Position numbers and translations under genes: made by a program
Assembly (NCBI GenBank): GCA_964581115.1
Contig: CAZOMY010000014.1
Coordinates: forward strand, 1-64,000
Direction of reading: 5' to 3'
DNA length: 64,000 nucleotides
Source of the DNA: 2-02-FULL-55-14 sp964581115
GTDB taxonomy: Bacteria; Bacteroidota; Ignavibacteria; UBA10030
Notes under the pieces: generated by a model
What the model saw: the letters and a program-made list of their open reading frames with translations, nothing else
Told to the model about the DNA's origin: nothing
Databases searched by the model: none
Part shown: positions 1 through 8,609 of the stretch, piece after piece
How the letters are laid out: each line of letters starts with the position of its first letter
How positions within the stretch are numbered: position 1 is the first letter of the stretch

Positions 1-5
1 TTGAA

Positions 6-82
6 GTCAGAAGTCAGAGGTCAGAGGCCAGAGGTCAGAGGTCAGAGGCCAGAGGCCAGTCGTCAGTGGTCAATGATCAGTG
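6..82. repeat. Period-7 tandem array (GTCAGAG type)
   Basis: Eleven consecutive 7-bp units are readable, based on GTCAGAG and GCCAGAG and drifting to GTCAGTG, GTCAATG and ATCAGTG. It lies downstream of the minus-strand DUF3078 gene. A related array with the same units is at 54577-54611. The open plus-strand frame across it is a by-product of the repeat and is not treated as a gene. Confidence 0.85.
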
Positions 83-160
83 GCATTCCCCGAGCCACGA
101 GCGAGTCCGAGCGGGGACCGAAGGTCCGAGTCAGGGAGGAGACGAGCGGTCGAAGAACCG

Positions 161-233
161 CATCCAGCGTTCCGAAATCCGCAGTTACCGAGTTCCAATC
201 CCCCCATCCCAAATCCCAAATCCCCCATCCCTA
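161..233. repeat. Period-7 array (ATCCCAA type) at a gene end
   Basis: Four clear units run from 206 to 233 (ATCCCAA, ATCCCAA, ATCCCCC, ATCCCTA). Degenerate 7-mers such as GCATCCA, GCGTTCC and GAAATCC extend back to about 161. The last unit contains the TAG stop codon of the minus-strand DUF3078 gene (231-233). Between the two arrays (83-160) I see nothing gene-like. Confidence 0.7.
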
Positions 234-1106
234 CAATACCACATAGCTGATCCCCACCCCCAGCGACTGCTTCAGTTGAGTCCGCGGCGTCACACGGCGT
301 TCGTTGATCACCTGGACGTTCACCACGATCGTGACGACCCTTGCAAGCCGCACCGTCAGCGTGTTGTCCCCCCGCACGATGATCTTTTCGGGCTCCCGGA
401 ATGACGAGAAGAGCTCCAGCTTCGCATTCAGCGTCGTCGAGTTGTCAATCTTCCACGTTCCCTCCGTCACCGATTCCAGGCCGTCCTCGATCTTGACCTT
501 CTCCACGTCCGGCGTCTTCGGGTCGTCAGCAAAGGCGGTGTACCGACTCGTCACGATCTCGCGCAACGCAAATCCGAACCTGGAGCGGAGATCCGGCGTG
601 ACCTGGTAACCCAGCCCGAGCGATTGGGTCAGGAATGCCGGGTCGAAGAACCAGGAGATCGGCGTTCGGTTCCCGGCGGCGTCGTAGCGGTAACCGGTGG
701 CGAACTGCGTCTTCAGCGTGAGTGCTGCGTATGGATTGATCACGATGCCCATGCGGTACGAGATGACCGACTCGAGGTCGATCTTGTCGTCGGTCTTGCG
801 CGTTTGGCGGCCGCCGATCCTCGTCTGGCCGAAACCGAGTCGGTACGTGTTCGTCCACGTGATCGGGTGCCAATCGTACGTCGACGTGCCGACGGCCGAG
901 GCGCCGTAGGCGTACGCATTCTCGCCCCCCTGCGCCCAGTCGGTGAACGAGACCTGCGAGAAGGTGAATGACGTCCCGAGCGTATGACGCCAATACTGGG
1001 GTTCGACGTCGATCGTGTCTGCCGGCAGGAGTTCCTGCGCGCTCAGCGGCGCGCACAATGCCAGCACGATGGCAAGTCTCTGCAGTCGTCGCACACGATG
1101 TTCCAT
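231..1106 (-). CDS. DUF3078 domain-containing protein
   Basis: This 291-residue protein looks like a DUF3078 family member, a family of unknown function common in Bacteroidota and their relatives. It starts with a signal peptide (M-E-H-R, a hydrophobic stretch, then A-Q near residue 24), so it is exported. The segment F-S-Q-V-S-F-T-D-W-A-Q-G-G-E-N and the alternating aromatic/polar strands that follow are typical of the family and suggest an outer-membrane beta-barrel; the chain ends in an aromatic/hydrophobic strand. I place the start at the ATG at 1106 because the signal peptide begins there and because it sits one base after the stop of the M28 peptidase gene (TGA, C, ATG). It is the last gene of a three-gene minus-strand operon. 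A longer frame to 1208 would overlap the upstream gene and lacks a signal peptide at its start. Confidence 0.8.
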   Translation of the reverse strand: MEHRVRRLQRLAIVLALCAPLSAQELLPADTIDVEPQYWRHTLGTSFTFSQVSFTDWAQGGENAYAYGASAVGTSTYDWHPITWTNTYRLGFGQTRIGGRQTRKTDDKIDLESVISYRMGIVINPYAALTLKTQFATGYRYDAAGNRTPISWFFDPAFLTQSLGLGYQVTPDLRSRFGFALREIVTSRYTAFADDPKTPDVEKVKIEDGLESVTEGTWKIDNSTTLNAKLELFSSFREPEKIIVRGDNTLTVRLARVVTIVVNVQVINERRVTPRTQLKQSLGVGISYVVL

Positions 1107-1107
1107 G

Positions 1108-3414
1108 TCAGGGGTGGGATGGGGAAGGTGGAATGACCACGCGGCGGCTTGCTCGAACGATCGTCCGCCGTTCGACATTGACCGGTGCTCCCTCGACGGC
1201 AACGTCAACGGCCGGGATCGCGTAGGTGGCTTCGACCGTGAGCGCCACCGTGTCCGCAGCGGAGAGATGCAGCGTCAGCGGGATCATGTGATGCGGAGCG
1301 GCCGGCGGCTCAAAGATCGCCTCGGCGGACCGGTCAGAGCGATTCACCGCGAACAGCCCTGCTTCGGCGTGCAGGATGCGGGCAGACGCAGGCACGGCCG
1401 TGACGACCATCCGGATCGGCGCGCGCGGAAGCGATACCGTCATCAACCCCGAACCGCCGGTTCCCGTGTCGGTCGGCGACCAGGCCCCCGCGTCCACCTT
1501 CAGCCAGTCATCCGCTCGAGCCGGCATTTCGGGCAGAGCGAAGCTGCCCCGCGCCCCGGGCGTCAGGGTATCGGCGTTGTCGACGATCAGACGAAGGTCC
1601 CTGAGCACCTCTGCCGACGCCACGCTCGACGATGCGGTGTCGCGGCCCTCGACGATCGTCGATGCGATCGTCAGTGATCGCGGCCGTGCGGCGGAGTACG
1701 GCTCGGCCAGGCTTGCAGCGCCCGCCGTCAGAAGCGCAAGGAGAATGGAACCGCCGACGACCCACGGACGGCGATAGGAGAGGGGGACCGGCCACTTCAC
1801 CGAGGGATCACGAAGGACGGCCAGCGCGCCGAAGGCGTACGGCAGCGCCACGATCGTGCAGACGAGAGCAAGGCCGGCCGTCAGCGCCGCTTCGGCGACG
1901 AACCCGTGGGCCGGGATCTGGGCGAACATCCGGGCAATGAATGGAAAGAGGTCGGGCGTCAGAAGCCGCACGGCGGGCCAGGCGCCGACGGTTGCGAGGA
2001 CGACGCGCAGCCAGGCCGGCCGCGCCATCCAGGTGAGGACGTTGAATGCGAGCCCCCACGCCACGTAGCCCGCCAGCCGGGGCGAGACCAGCGCCGTGCC
2101 GACGGTGAGCACCGTGAACCAGACGGTGGAGCGAAGGATGTAGCGCCACGGATCTCGGCTCAGATCCCAGCGCCTCGACCAGACCCCGACGAGAACGAGG
2201 GCGGCGAGCGCGGCGGCAGCCACGGGCCCGATCACGATCCACGGTTGCGCGAACCACGGCGAGCGCCAGCCCGACACGATCGAAACGACATTCTCGGCGC
2301 CCCAAGCGGCCAACCAAATGATGAACAGGGCGCCGAAGACCTTCAACCCGGGCACGCGAGGTCGCGGCGTGCCCCGAAGCTCGGTTCGTGAGCGCCATTG
2401 TCGGATCGTCACGACGATGCCGGCGACGATCGATGCGACAACCAAGACCCAGGCCGACCAGGTCGGGATCACCAGGAAGGTTGATGCAACCGGCAGAGCG
2501 ATGTACGAACCGGTCCGCTGTTCCGGCGTCCCTCCGTCGAACCGTTCAACAAGACGGTACACGAGGTCGCCGCTCCGCTCGAGGCCGCCGGGGCGGAACC
2601 ACTCCCATGAATCCTGCGGCGTATGGATGGGGTCGGTCGGGTCGGTCGTGAAGTCAATGGCCGGGATCCCGCGGACGAGGAACGGCTCGTGGTCCGACGA
2701 CGCGCCGCTTCCCGAAGCGATGTTCCACGTGAAGAAATGGAACGGATACGAGAGTCCTCCGTATCCCATGTCGAGCAACGCCTCCTGCGATGCCGACAAG
2801 AGCCACGACGGCGTCTGCATCGTCCCTTTGTCGATGAACGGTACGAGATCGTCGACGCCGTTGGCCATGTCGACCTGTAGCATGAGGTCGACGCGATCGA
2901 GACGCTCGTACTGTTCGGCGAAGACGCGCGACCCAACCAGGCCCCCCTCTTCGCCGCCGAAGAGGCAGAAGACGATCGTGTGATGCCATTCCCGTTGCGC
3001 CATCACGCGCGCCAGCTCGAGCACGACGGCCGTTCCCGACCCGTCGTCGTTCGCGCCGGGGACCTCGGGCGACGCCGAGTCGATGTGCGCGCCGATGATG
3101 AAGATGCGGTCGGTCGTGCCGCGCAGGGTGCCGTAGGCAACTCCGGATCGCGTGTTCCGGACCTTCCGCATGACGCCGGGAGGCGTCGTCCGTACGTCCA
3201 TGATCCGAACGTCGTCGAGTCCGGCGGCTTCAAGATGACCGGCCGCCCACTGGAGAGCGTTCTGCTCGGCGGTCGATCCCATCGGGCGCGGACCGATGTC
3301 GACCGAGAGGGTCCTCAGCAGAGCGAGTGCGCTGTCCGGAGAGAACGGCGTTGGCCGGGCTGTCTGGGCGAACGCCAAATTCGTCAGGGCCAGGAAGAAA
3401 AAGAGTGGCTTCAT
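1108..3414 (-). CDS. M28 family zinc peptidase with C-terminal membrane domain
   Basis: A 768-residue predicted metallo-aminopeptidase. A signal peptide (about residues 1-16) leads into an M28 domain (about 20-295). The zinc-ligand motifs are visible: G-A-H-I-D-S, then A-N-D-D-G-S-G, then the catalytic G-G-E-E-G-G, with a late S-S-D-H-E-P histidine region. From about residue 315 to 570 there are eight or so hydrophobic segments, followed by a soluble beta-rich tail. The combination of an M28 domain with a polytopic membrane region resembles the eukaryotic ERMP1/Fxna type; that is a structural analogy, not proof of function. The peptidase domain should lie outside the cytoplasmic membrane. The gene is one base downstream of the alpha/beta hydrolase gene and one base upstream of the DUF3078 gene, so the three are probably co-transcribed. 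Confidence 0.85.
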   Translation of the reverse strand: MKPLFFFLALTNLAFAQTARPTPFSPDSALALLRTLSVDIGPRPMGSTAEQNALQWAAGHLEAAGLDDVRIMDVRTTPPGVMRKVRNTRSGVAYGTLRGTTDRIFIIGAHIDSASPEVPGANDDGSGTAVVLELARVMAQREWHHTIVFCLFGGEEGGLVGSRVFAEQYERLDRVDLMLQVDMANGVDDLVPFIDKGTMQTPSWLLSASQEALLDMGYGGLSYPFHFFTWNIASGSGASSDHEPFLVRGIPAIDFTTDPTDPIHTPQDSWEWFRPGGLERSGDLVYRLVERFDGGTPEQRTGSYIALPVASTFLVIPTWSAWVLVVASIVAGIVVTIRQWRSRTELRGTPRPRVPGLKVFGALFIIWLAAWGAENVVSIVSGWRSPWFAQPWIVIGPVAAAALAALVLVGVWSRRWDLSRDPWRYILRSTVWFTVLTVGTALVSPRLAGYVAWGLAFNVLTWMARPAWLRVVLATVGAWPAVRLLTPDLFPFIARMFAQIPAHGFVAEAALTAGLALVCTIVALPYAFGALAVLRDPSVKWPVPLSYRRPWVVGGSILLALLTAGAASLAEPYSAARPRSLTIASTIVEGRDTASSSVASAEVLRDLRLIVDNADTLTPGARGSFALPEMPARADDWLKVDAGAWSPTDTGTGGSGLMTVSLPRAPIRMVVTAVPASARILHAEAGLFAVNRSDRSAEAIFEPPAAPHHMIPLTLHLSAADTVALTVEATYAIPAVDVAVEGAPVNVERRTIVRASRRVVIPPSPSHP

Positions 3415-3415
3415 A

Positions 3416-4423
3416 TCAGGAACCCGGGGAAGTGTCGGTCAGGTGGGTCGAAAAGAATGTCGAGATCGCGTCCTGATACCTCTTGCCGCCGACGGTCCAG
3501 ACGTCATTATGATCCGCCCCGTCGATGATGAGGATCTGCTTCGGCTCATTCGCTGCGGCGTAGAGCTTCTGCGAGTGCTCAAGCCGGATAAAGGAATCGT
3601 CCGTGCCGTGGATAAAGAGGATCGGCGTGTGCAGCCGCGCGACGTCGTCGAGCGGAGAGACCTCGCGACCCTTGAACCGCCCGACCTTCTGAGAGCGGGC
3701 CATCGCGGCGTTCCGCAGGAAGTGCCACGGCAGCTTGATGATCCGACGCTGGTATTCGACGATCACGTCGCGAAGGCTTGTGAAGCTGGCCTCGGCCACC
3801 ACTGCCCGGATGCGGGGGTCAAGTACGGCAGCTTGGATCGCGATCGCCGCCCCCATCGATGTCCCGAAAACCCCGATGGGTCCGATGTCGGCGTCGCGCC
3901 GGCTCAGGAGATGATCGATGACGAACTTGAGGTCTTGTTTTTCGTAGTAGCCATAGGTGCAATACCGGCCGCCGCTTTCGCCGTGCTGACGCGAGTCGTA
4001 CAGAAAGACGTTGTACCCGAGCGAGTACAAGAATCGTGCGATCGGTACTCCGCCGATCTTGCAATCGCCCACTCCGTGGAGATAGATGATCGTTCCTACC
4101 GCCCCCGAAGCACGCTTCACGAACCAGCCGTGCAGCGACACGCCGTCCGGCGTTACGAGCGTCAGCGTCTCTTGGGGGAGACCGGCATCCTTTGGCTCCA
4201 AAAGAGACGTGAATCGTGCATACCATTCCGGCCGCTTCCGGGTGGGTTGGAGAATGATCAAGGGACCGAGGATCAGGACGATCACCCCCGCGTGAAGCAA
4301 GAAAAGCAGGAACGCCAGAATGGCAAAGAGAAGAATGGACACAGGGGGTCGGGTAGGTCGGAATGACGAAAATCGCTTGTTTTCAATATATTCAGCGGTT
4401 GCGGGTAATGCAAACGGCGGCAC
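3416..4423 (-). CDS. Membrane-anchored alpha/beta hydrolase
   Basis: A 335-residue serine hydrolase of the alpha/beta fold. A strongly hydrophobic anchor lies at about residues 28-60. The hydrolase core has the oxyanion-side Y-L-H-G-V-G, the nucleophile elbow G-T-S-M-G, an aspartate in F-I-H-G-T-D-D and a C-terminal histidine in D-G-A-D-H-N-D, giving a full Ser-Asp-His triad. The substrate is unknown; similar proteins are annotated as BAAT/acyl-CoA or generic hydrolases. It is the first gene of the minus-strand operon with the M28 peptidase and DUF3078 protein. The ATG at 4423 lies upstream of an AT-rich stretch that could hold the promoter, so the GTG at 4342, just before the anchor segment, is a credible alternative start; neither has a clear Shine-Dalgarno sequence. 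Confidence 0.8.
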   Translation of the reverse strand: MPPFALPATAEYIENKRFSSFRPTRPPVSILLFAILAFLLFLLHAGVIVLILGPLIILQPTRKRPEWYARFTSLLEPKDAGLPQETLTLVTPDGVSLHGWFVKRASGAVGTIIYLHGVGDCKIGGVPIARFLYSLGYNVFLYDSRQHGESGGRYCTYGYYEKQDLKFVIDHLLSRRDADIGPIGVFGTSMGAAIAIQAAVLDPRIRAVVAEASFTSLRDVIVEYQRRIIKLPWHFLRNAAMARSQKVGRFKGREVSPLDDVARLHTPILFIHGTDDSFIRLEHSQKLYAAANEPKQILIIDGADHNDVWTVGGKRYQDAISTFFSTHLTDTSPGS

Positions 4424-4462
4424 CGAACCCCAACCATTCTGCAGTCCGGGGAGTCACATCTA

Positions 4463-5062
4463 ATGGATCCCATCGAACATTCCATGACACCGGCGGACAG
4501 CGACCTCATACTCAAGGCCCGGGGCGGCGACCTTGCCGCCTTCGAGCAACTGGTGCGTCGCTACGACCGTCGGGTCCTCACGATCGCCGCCTCGTATGTG
4601 CAGTCATCGGACGACGCCAAGGACATCTACCAGGAGGTCTTTCTCCGGGTCTACCGGGCCCTTCCAAAGTTCGAGCTGCGCAGCGAATTCTCCACGTGGT
4701 TGTATCGGATCGCGACGAACGTCTGCCTGTCGCATCGCTCTCGCTCCCGGCGGCACCGGCACGCGTCGCTTGATGACGACGGCGGCGAGGATGCCGGGAA
4801 CCCGCACCCGGCCGTCGCCGAGCCGGCGACCGCTCCCGACGTCGGTCGGCGGGAGATCGCGAGACGCGTGGAAGGAGCACTGACGGCCCTCTCGCCGAAG
4901 CAACGCCTGGTGTTTACGATGCGGCACTACGAGGGTTACAAGTTGCGAGAGATCGCCGAACTGCTGAACGTCGCCGAAGGATCCGTCAAAAAATACCTGT
5001 TCGAAGCGACCGCCCGCATGCGGGCCCAGCTGGGAGATCTGTTGGACGAGGTGGCATCATGA
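4463..5062 (+). CDS. ECF-type RNA polymerase sigma factor
   Basis: A 199-residue sigma-70 family factor of the extracytoplasmic function class. Region 2 (about residues 25-90) shows the usual D-A-K-D-I-Y-Q-E-V-F-L-R and F-S-T-W-L-Y-R-I-A segments. After an acidic, proline-containing linker, region 4 (about 140-190) has L-S-P-K-Q-R and the helix-turn-helix L-R-E-I-A-E-L-L-N-V-A-E-G-S-V-K. It would direct polymerase to a small set of stress or envelope promoters. Its stop overlaps the start of the zinc-finger anti-sigma gene by 4 nt (ATGA), the common arrangement for a sigma factor and its regulator. The second methionine at residue 8 is another possible start. It is transcribed away from the hydrolase operon, with an AT-rich region between them. 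Confidence 0.9.
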   Translation: MDPIEHSMTPADSDLILKARGGDLAAFEQLVRRYDRRVLTIAASYVQSSDDAKDIYQEVFLRVYRALPKFELRSEFSTWLYRIATNVCLSHRSRSRRHRHASLDDDGGEDAGNPHPAVAEPATAPDVGRREIARRVEGALTALSPKQRLVFTMRHYEGYKLREIAELLNVAEGSVKKYLFEATARMRAQLGDLLDEVAS

Positions 5063-6027
5063 CCCATGACGATGTGAAGCAGTGGCTGACCCTTCCGGTC
5101 GAGGAACTTGACGAGGCGATGCGCGGGCACCTTGAGGACCACCTGGCCTCATGCGTCGAGTGCCGTCAGGAAGCCGCCCTGCTTCAGCGCCTCCACGACG
5201 AAGTGAGACTTGCCGCCCCCGTTGTGACGGACGAAGATCTGATGGTGGCGCGGCACATGCTCTTCCGGACGTTGCGACAGCGGTCCGGGTCCGCCAGGCG
5301 GTTCGAACGTCTCATGACGTGGCTCGGTCTCTCGCCATCGGGCGCTTGGAAGCCGGCGTTAGCAGCAACGCTCATCGCCGTTGCGGCCTTCGGCGCCGGC
5401 ACTTTGGCGTTCCGTGCCGGGTCGGGCTTGCCGACCGGCTTTCACGTCGCGGCATACGACTTCTCGGGCGATGATCGTCCGTTGGGCGCCATCCAGGTCC
5501 TGAACCTTCGCATCCTGAACCGCGATGAATCGTCCGGAGACATCGAGTTTGAGTTTGAAGCGGTCCAGCCGTTGCACGTCAAAGGCAACATGCGCGATCC
5601 GGGCATCCAGGCGATCCTGGCGCGCGCGTTGGTCTCCTCGCAAAACCCGGGCGTGCGCCTTCGCGCGGCCAATGTGATCGGCGGCCAGGTGGCGGACCGG
5701 CAGCTGGACCGGCGGTCGATGGAGCTCGTAAAAGAATCGCTGATCTCCGCGCTGCTGTACGACCAGAACCGCGGCGTTCGGATGGAAGCGTTGAAAGCGC
5801 TCCAGCCCTTCCTGCCCGATTCGGCCGCGACGGCGGCGATCGTGCAGATCTTGAAGCGCGAGGAGAATGTGGCGATGCGCATCGCCGCCATCAACAGCCT
5901 TGATCTCAACACGTTCGGCCAGGCGCCGGCGCGGGAACAGGTGGAAAGCGCGCTTCGCGACCGGTCCATGTCGGACGCCAACAATTACATTCGCATCAGG
6001 GCCGCAGCGGCCCTTCAGGAGGAATGA
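5059..6027 (+). CDS. Zinc-finger anti-sigma factor with HEAT-like repeats
   Basis: A 322-residue membrane protein. The N-terminus has the anti-sigma zinc-binding pattern H-x3-C-x2-C (H-L-A-S-C-V-E-C, about residues 28-35), which in this family binds and inhibits the sigma factor. A transmembrane segment follows at about residues 95-115. The part beyond the membrane is unusual. After a beta-like linker, residues about 175-320 consist of helical repeats with recurrent arginine/alanine motifs (V-R-L-R-A-A-N-V, V-R-M-E-A-L, M-R-I-A-A-I, I-R-I-R-A-A-A-A-L) that look like HEAT repeats. That portion could sense a partner in the periplasm (inference). It overlaps the sigma gene and the DUF4097 gene by 4 nt on each side. 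Confidence 0.85.
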   Translation: MTHDDVKQWLTLPVEELDEAMRGHLEDHLASCVECRQEAALLQRLHDEVRLAAPVVTDEDLMVARHMLFRTLRQRSGSARRFERLMTWLGLSPSGAWKPALAATLIAVAAFGAGTLAFRAGSGLPTGFHVAAYDFSGDDRPLGAIQVLNLRILNRDESSGDIEFEFEAVQPLHVKGNMRDPGIQAILARALVSSQNPGVRLRAANVIGGQVADRQLDRRSMELVKESLISALLYDQNRGVRMEALKALQPFLPDSAATAAIVQILKREENVAMRIAAINSLDLNTFGQAPAREQVESALRDRSMSDANNYIRIRAAAALQEE

Positions 6028-7190
6028 CCATGAAACAGCTGCTCATGTTACTCACGTTCGGCATCGTTGCAGTGATGCCGGCGACGGCGCAGATGGCGGG
6101 CGAGGAAGAAATCGGCGTCCGATCGAGATCCTTCAAAGTGAGCAAGGGGGGCCGGCTCGACCTTTCGACCTCCTACGGCGACATTCGGATCAAGCCATGG
6201 TCGAAGGATGAGGTGTATGTGAGCGTCTCCGGGCTGGAAGAGGAGGACCTCGATCGGCTCAAAATGACGCAGACGGGGAACGACGTGATGGTCTCGTTCC
6301 GTCCTCGAGGCCGCAGCTGGTCCGGGGGCGACGCGCGGTTCGACGTGAACGTCCCGTCGTCATACAATGTCCAGCTCAAGACCTCCGGCGGCGACGTGAA
6401 TGTTGACGGTCCGCTCACGGGGACGGTGGAAGGCTCGACAGCCGGAGGCGATATTACCTTGGGCGCCATCAACGGCGACGTGGATATGTCCACCTCGGGC
6501 GGAGACATCAAGGCATCCGAATTCAGCGGTAGCGGCAAGTTGCGAACGGCCGGAGGGGACATTCGCCTGGGTAAGGTCGGCGGCAAACTCGACGTGTCGA
6601 CCTCGGGCGGCGACATCACGGTCGAAAGCGTGGCCAAGACGCTCGAAGCCCGCACGGCAGGCGGCGATATCGAGGTGGGAGACGTCGGCGGCGAAGCGAA
6701 GCTCAGTACGTCCGGCGGTGATATCCGCGTCGGCAAGGTGAGCGGCGAAGCCAGTATGAGCACGGCAGGAGGCAATCTTGAGTTGAAAGGTGCGACGGGG
6801 CGTGTCAGCGCCAAGACCTCGGGCGGCGATATCCGGCTTCAGGGCGTCACCGGATCGGTCGATGCGCGAACGGCGGGTGGCGAGGTGGAGGCCGAGATCG
6901 CTCCGTCGGGAAAGGGCTCAAGCCGGCTGACGTCATCGGGTGGAAGGATCGTGCTCCACCTCCCAGAGAACGCGAAGGCGAGCGTCGAGGCCACGATCCG
7001 CGTGCACGGCTCGTGGGGACGCCGCGCAGACCGGTACCAGGTCCGCTCCGATTTCAAGGCGGATTCGTATGAGAAGGATGAGGACGACGAAGAGATCCGG
7101 GCGACCTACTCCATCAACGGCGGCGGCGAGCGCATCGACCTCGAGACGGTCAACGCCGACATCGAGATCCGCAAGGGAAGGGCGCGCTGA
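6024..7190 (+). CDS. DUF4097-family beta-strand repeat protein
   Basis: A 388-residue exported protein. A signal peptide ends near A-T-A-Q (residue 22). The rest is dominated by about 12 short repeats of roughly 18 residues with the core S/T-A/S-G-G-D-I, the signature of the DUF4097 beta-strand repeat family, which is expected to form a beta-solenoid or adhesin-like surface. The last 80 residues are charged. Its start overlaps the anti-sigma gene by 4 nt, so it is translated with the sigma/anti-sigma pair. That suggests it is a target or sensor of the same envelope response; the actual role of the family is not settled. A strong terminator follows at 7216. Confidence 0.85.
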   Translation: MTMKQLLMLLTFGIVAVMPATAQMAGEEEIGVRSRSFKVSKGGRLDLSTSYGDIRIKPWSKDEVYVSVSGLEEEDLDRLKMTQTGNDVMVSFRPRGRSWSGGDARFDVNVPSSYNVQLKTSGGDVNVDGPLTGTVEGSTAGGDITLGAINGDVDMSTSGGDIKASEFSGSGKLRTAGGDIRLGKVGGKLDVSTSGGDITVESVAKTLEARTAGGDIEVGDVGGEAKLSTSGGDIRVGKVSGEASMSTAGGNLELKGATGRVSAKTSGGDIRLQGVTGSVDARTAGGEVEAEIAPSGKGSSRLTSSGGRIVLHLPENAKASVEATIRVHGSWGRRADRYQVRSDFKADSYEKDEDDEEIRATYSINGGGERIDLETVNADIEIRKGRAR

Positions 7191-7215
7191 TCACCGGGAC
7201 CGTGGAGAAACAGCG

Positions 7216-7246
7216 AAGGGCGGGAGCCATCCCGCCCTTGTTGTTG
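7216..7246 (+). terminator. Rho-independent terminator of the sigma operon
   Basis: A perfect 10-bp stem (AAGGGCGGGA / TCCCGCCCTT) with a GCCA loop spans 7216-7239 and is followed by a T-rich TTG-repeat tail. It lies 25 nt after the DUF4097 stop. The same stem-plus-TTGTTGTT design recurs at 39695. Confidence 0.9.
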
Positions 7247-7265
7247 TACGAAAGAGAGCCACGAT

Positions 7266-7342
7266 GCCTCGAAGCACGAAGTACCACATGCGAAATACGA
7301 AACAAGTCCGAAAGGCAAGGGGCAAATGGCGAATGCCAATGC
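7266..7342. repeat. Degenerate period-7 array
   Basis: Successive 7-mers such as AGCACGA, AGTACCA, CATGCGA and AATACGA, then GCAAGGG, GCAAATG, GCGAATG and CCAATGC, keep a 7-bp register although the units have diverged. The array sits between the terminator at 7216 and the convergent glycosyltransferase gene. Confidence 0.5.
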
Positions 7343-7376
7343 AACGGCTGCGTCTTCGAGGTCTCAGACTCGAGAG

Positions 7377-8564
7377 CTAAAACCTGGAGGCGCGAGATCG
7401 ATCCGGCTCTTGCTCTTGCACGCGGGTAGGCTTGCTGCTGGCTTTGAAGAACTTCTCGATCTCTTCACGGATCCGTGATTCGAGCCGATCCCGATGATGC
7501 TCCCGCGAGAAGCGCAACGCCTGTTCCCGCAAGCGAACGGGATCCCAGGTGATCGTTGAGGCCCGAACGATCGCCTCTTCGAGCGCTTCCGCCGTCCTGT
7601 CCTTGAAGAACACCCCCGTTTCGCCGTCGACGACCGTCTCCAGCGCCCCTCCCATGCCGAGCGCGACCACCGGAGTTCCGCTGGCCATGGCTTCGAGCGG
7701 AACGATCCCGAAATCCTCTTCGCCGGGAAAGATGAGCGCCCTCGCACGGCGATACAGCACGGCCAACTCGTCGTCGCTCCTCCAACCCAAGAACTCGATA
7801 TTCGGCCGTGCAATGGACCGAAGTCGCTCCAGTTCGGGCCCCTTTCCGACGACGGTCAACGGGCGGCCCGATCGATTGAAGGCCTCGACCGCAAGGTCGA
7901 CGCGCTTGTACGGCACGAGCGCCGAGACGACCAGGTAGAAGGTACGCTCCTCGGCACCGGGCATGAATCGTCTGACGTCGACGGGCGGATAGACGATGTC
8001 CGACTCCCGTCCAAAGATGCGCCGAATGCGCTCCTGGATGTTCCGGCAATCCGAAATGAAGCAATGGACCCGGTCGGCCGTTCGCCGGTCCCATGCCCGA
8101 AGCCGCGGAGCGATGACCGACATTGCCGCCCGAGTGATCAGGCCTGCCCGGTCCTTCCCGAAATAGTCCTCATACTGGTCCCACACGTATCGCATCGGCG
8201 TGAAACAGTAGCAGATGTGAAGTGCCCCGGGGCGTACGATGGCCCCCTTGGCGACGCAATGGCTTGTCGAGACGACGAGGTCGTACGACGAGAGGTCGAG
8301 CGATTCAATGGCCCGGGGAAAGATGGGGAGGTAGCGTCGATAATGCTCTTGAGCCCCGGGCAATCGCTGAATAAAACTCGTGCGGATCGGCCGGTCTTCA
8401 ATGACGCGCGATACCGAGCCCGGGATGTGCAGAAGCGTGAAGAGGGGGGCTTTCGGAAAGATCTCGCACAGAACCTCGAGCACCTTTTCGCCGCCCCGCA
8501 TGCCGGTCAGCCAGTCGTGGACGAGGGCGACGCGGAGTCTGGAGATGTCGGTTGGAGCATCCAT
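7377..8564 (-). CDS. GT4-type glycosyltransferase
   Basis: A 395-residue glycosyltransferase with a GT-B fold. The N-terminal segment A-L-V-H-D-W-L-T-G-M-R-G-G-E-K and the C-terminal nucleotide-sugar motif F-G-I-V-P-L-E-A-M-A-S-G (E-x7-E type) are characteristic of family GT4. Close relatives are annotated as mannosyltransferases of lipopolysaccharide or exopolysaccharide pathways, but the acceptor cannot be read from sequence. I chose the ATG at 8564, which places the conserved N-terminus about ten residues in; a TTG at 8600 and an ATG at 8576 are in frame upstream. It is the last gene of the minus-strand operon that begins with the CHAD genes, 45 nt after ppx, so a link to polyphosphate metabolism is positional only. 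Confidence 0.85.
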   Translation of the reverse strand: MDAPTDISRLRVALVHDWLTGMRGGEKVLEVLCEIFPKAPLFTLLHIPGSVSRVIEDRPIRTSFIQRLPGAQEHYRRYLPIFPRAIESLDLSSYDLVVSTSHCVAKGAIVRPGALHICYCFTPMRYVWDQYEDYFGKDRAGLITRAAMSVIAPRLRAWDRRTADRVHCFISDCRNIQERIRRIFGRESDIVYPPVDVRRFMPGAEERTFYLVVSALVPYKRVDLAVEAFNRSGRPLTVVGKGPELERLRSIARPNIEFLGWRSDDELAVLYRRARALIFPGEEDFGIVPLEAMASGTPVVALGMGGALETVVDGETGVFFKDRTAEALEEAIVRASTITWDPVRLREQALRFSREHHRDRLESRIREEIEKFFKASSKPTRVQEQEPDRSRASRF

Positions 8565-8609
8565 GGGCCCCAACATACGAAGAAAGGCCCTCGGGCTCAA
8601 TGCAGCCGG

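Noticed and set aside
1..246. 81-residue frame across the left-edge repeats
   Set aside because: It translates the 7-bp arrays and begins with TTG; no protein features.
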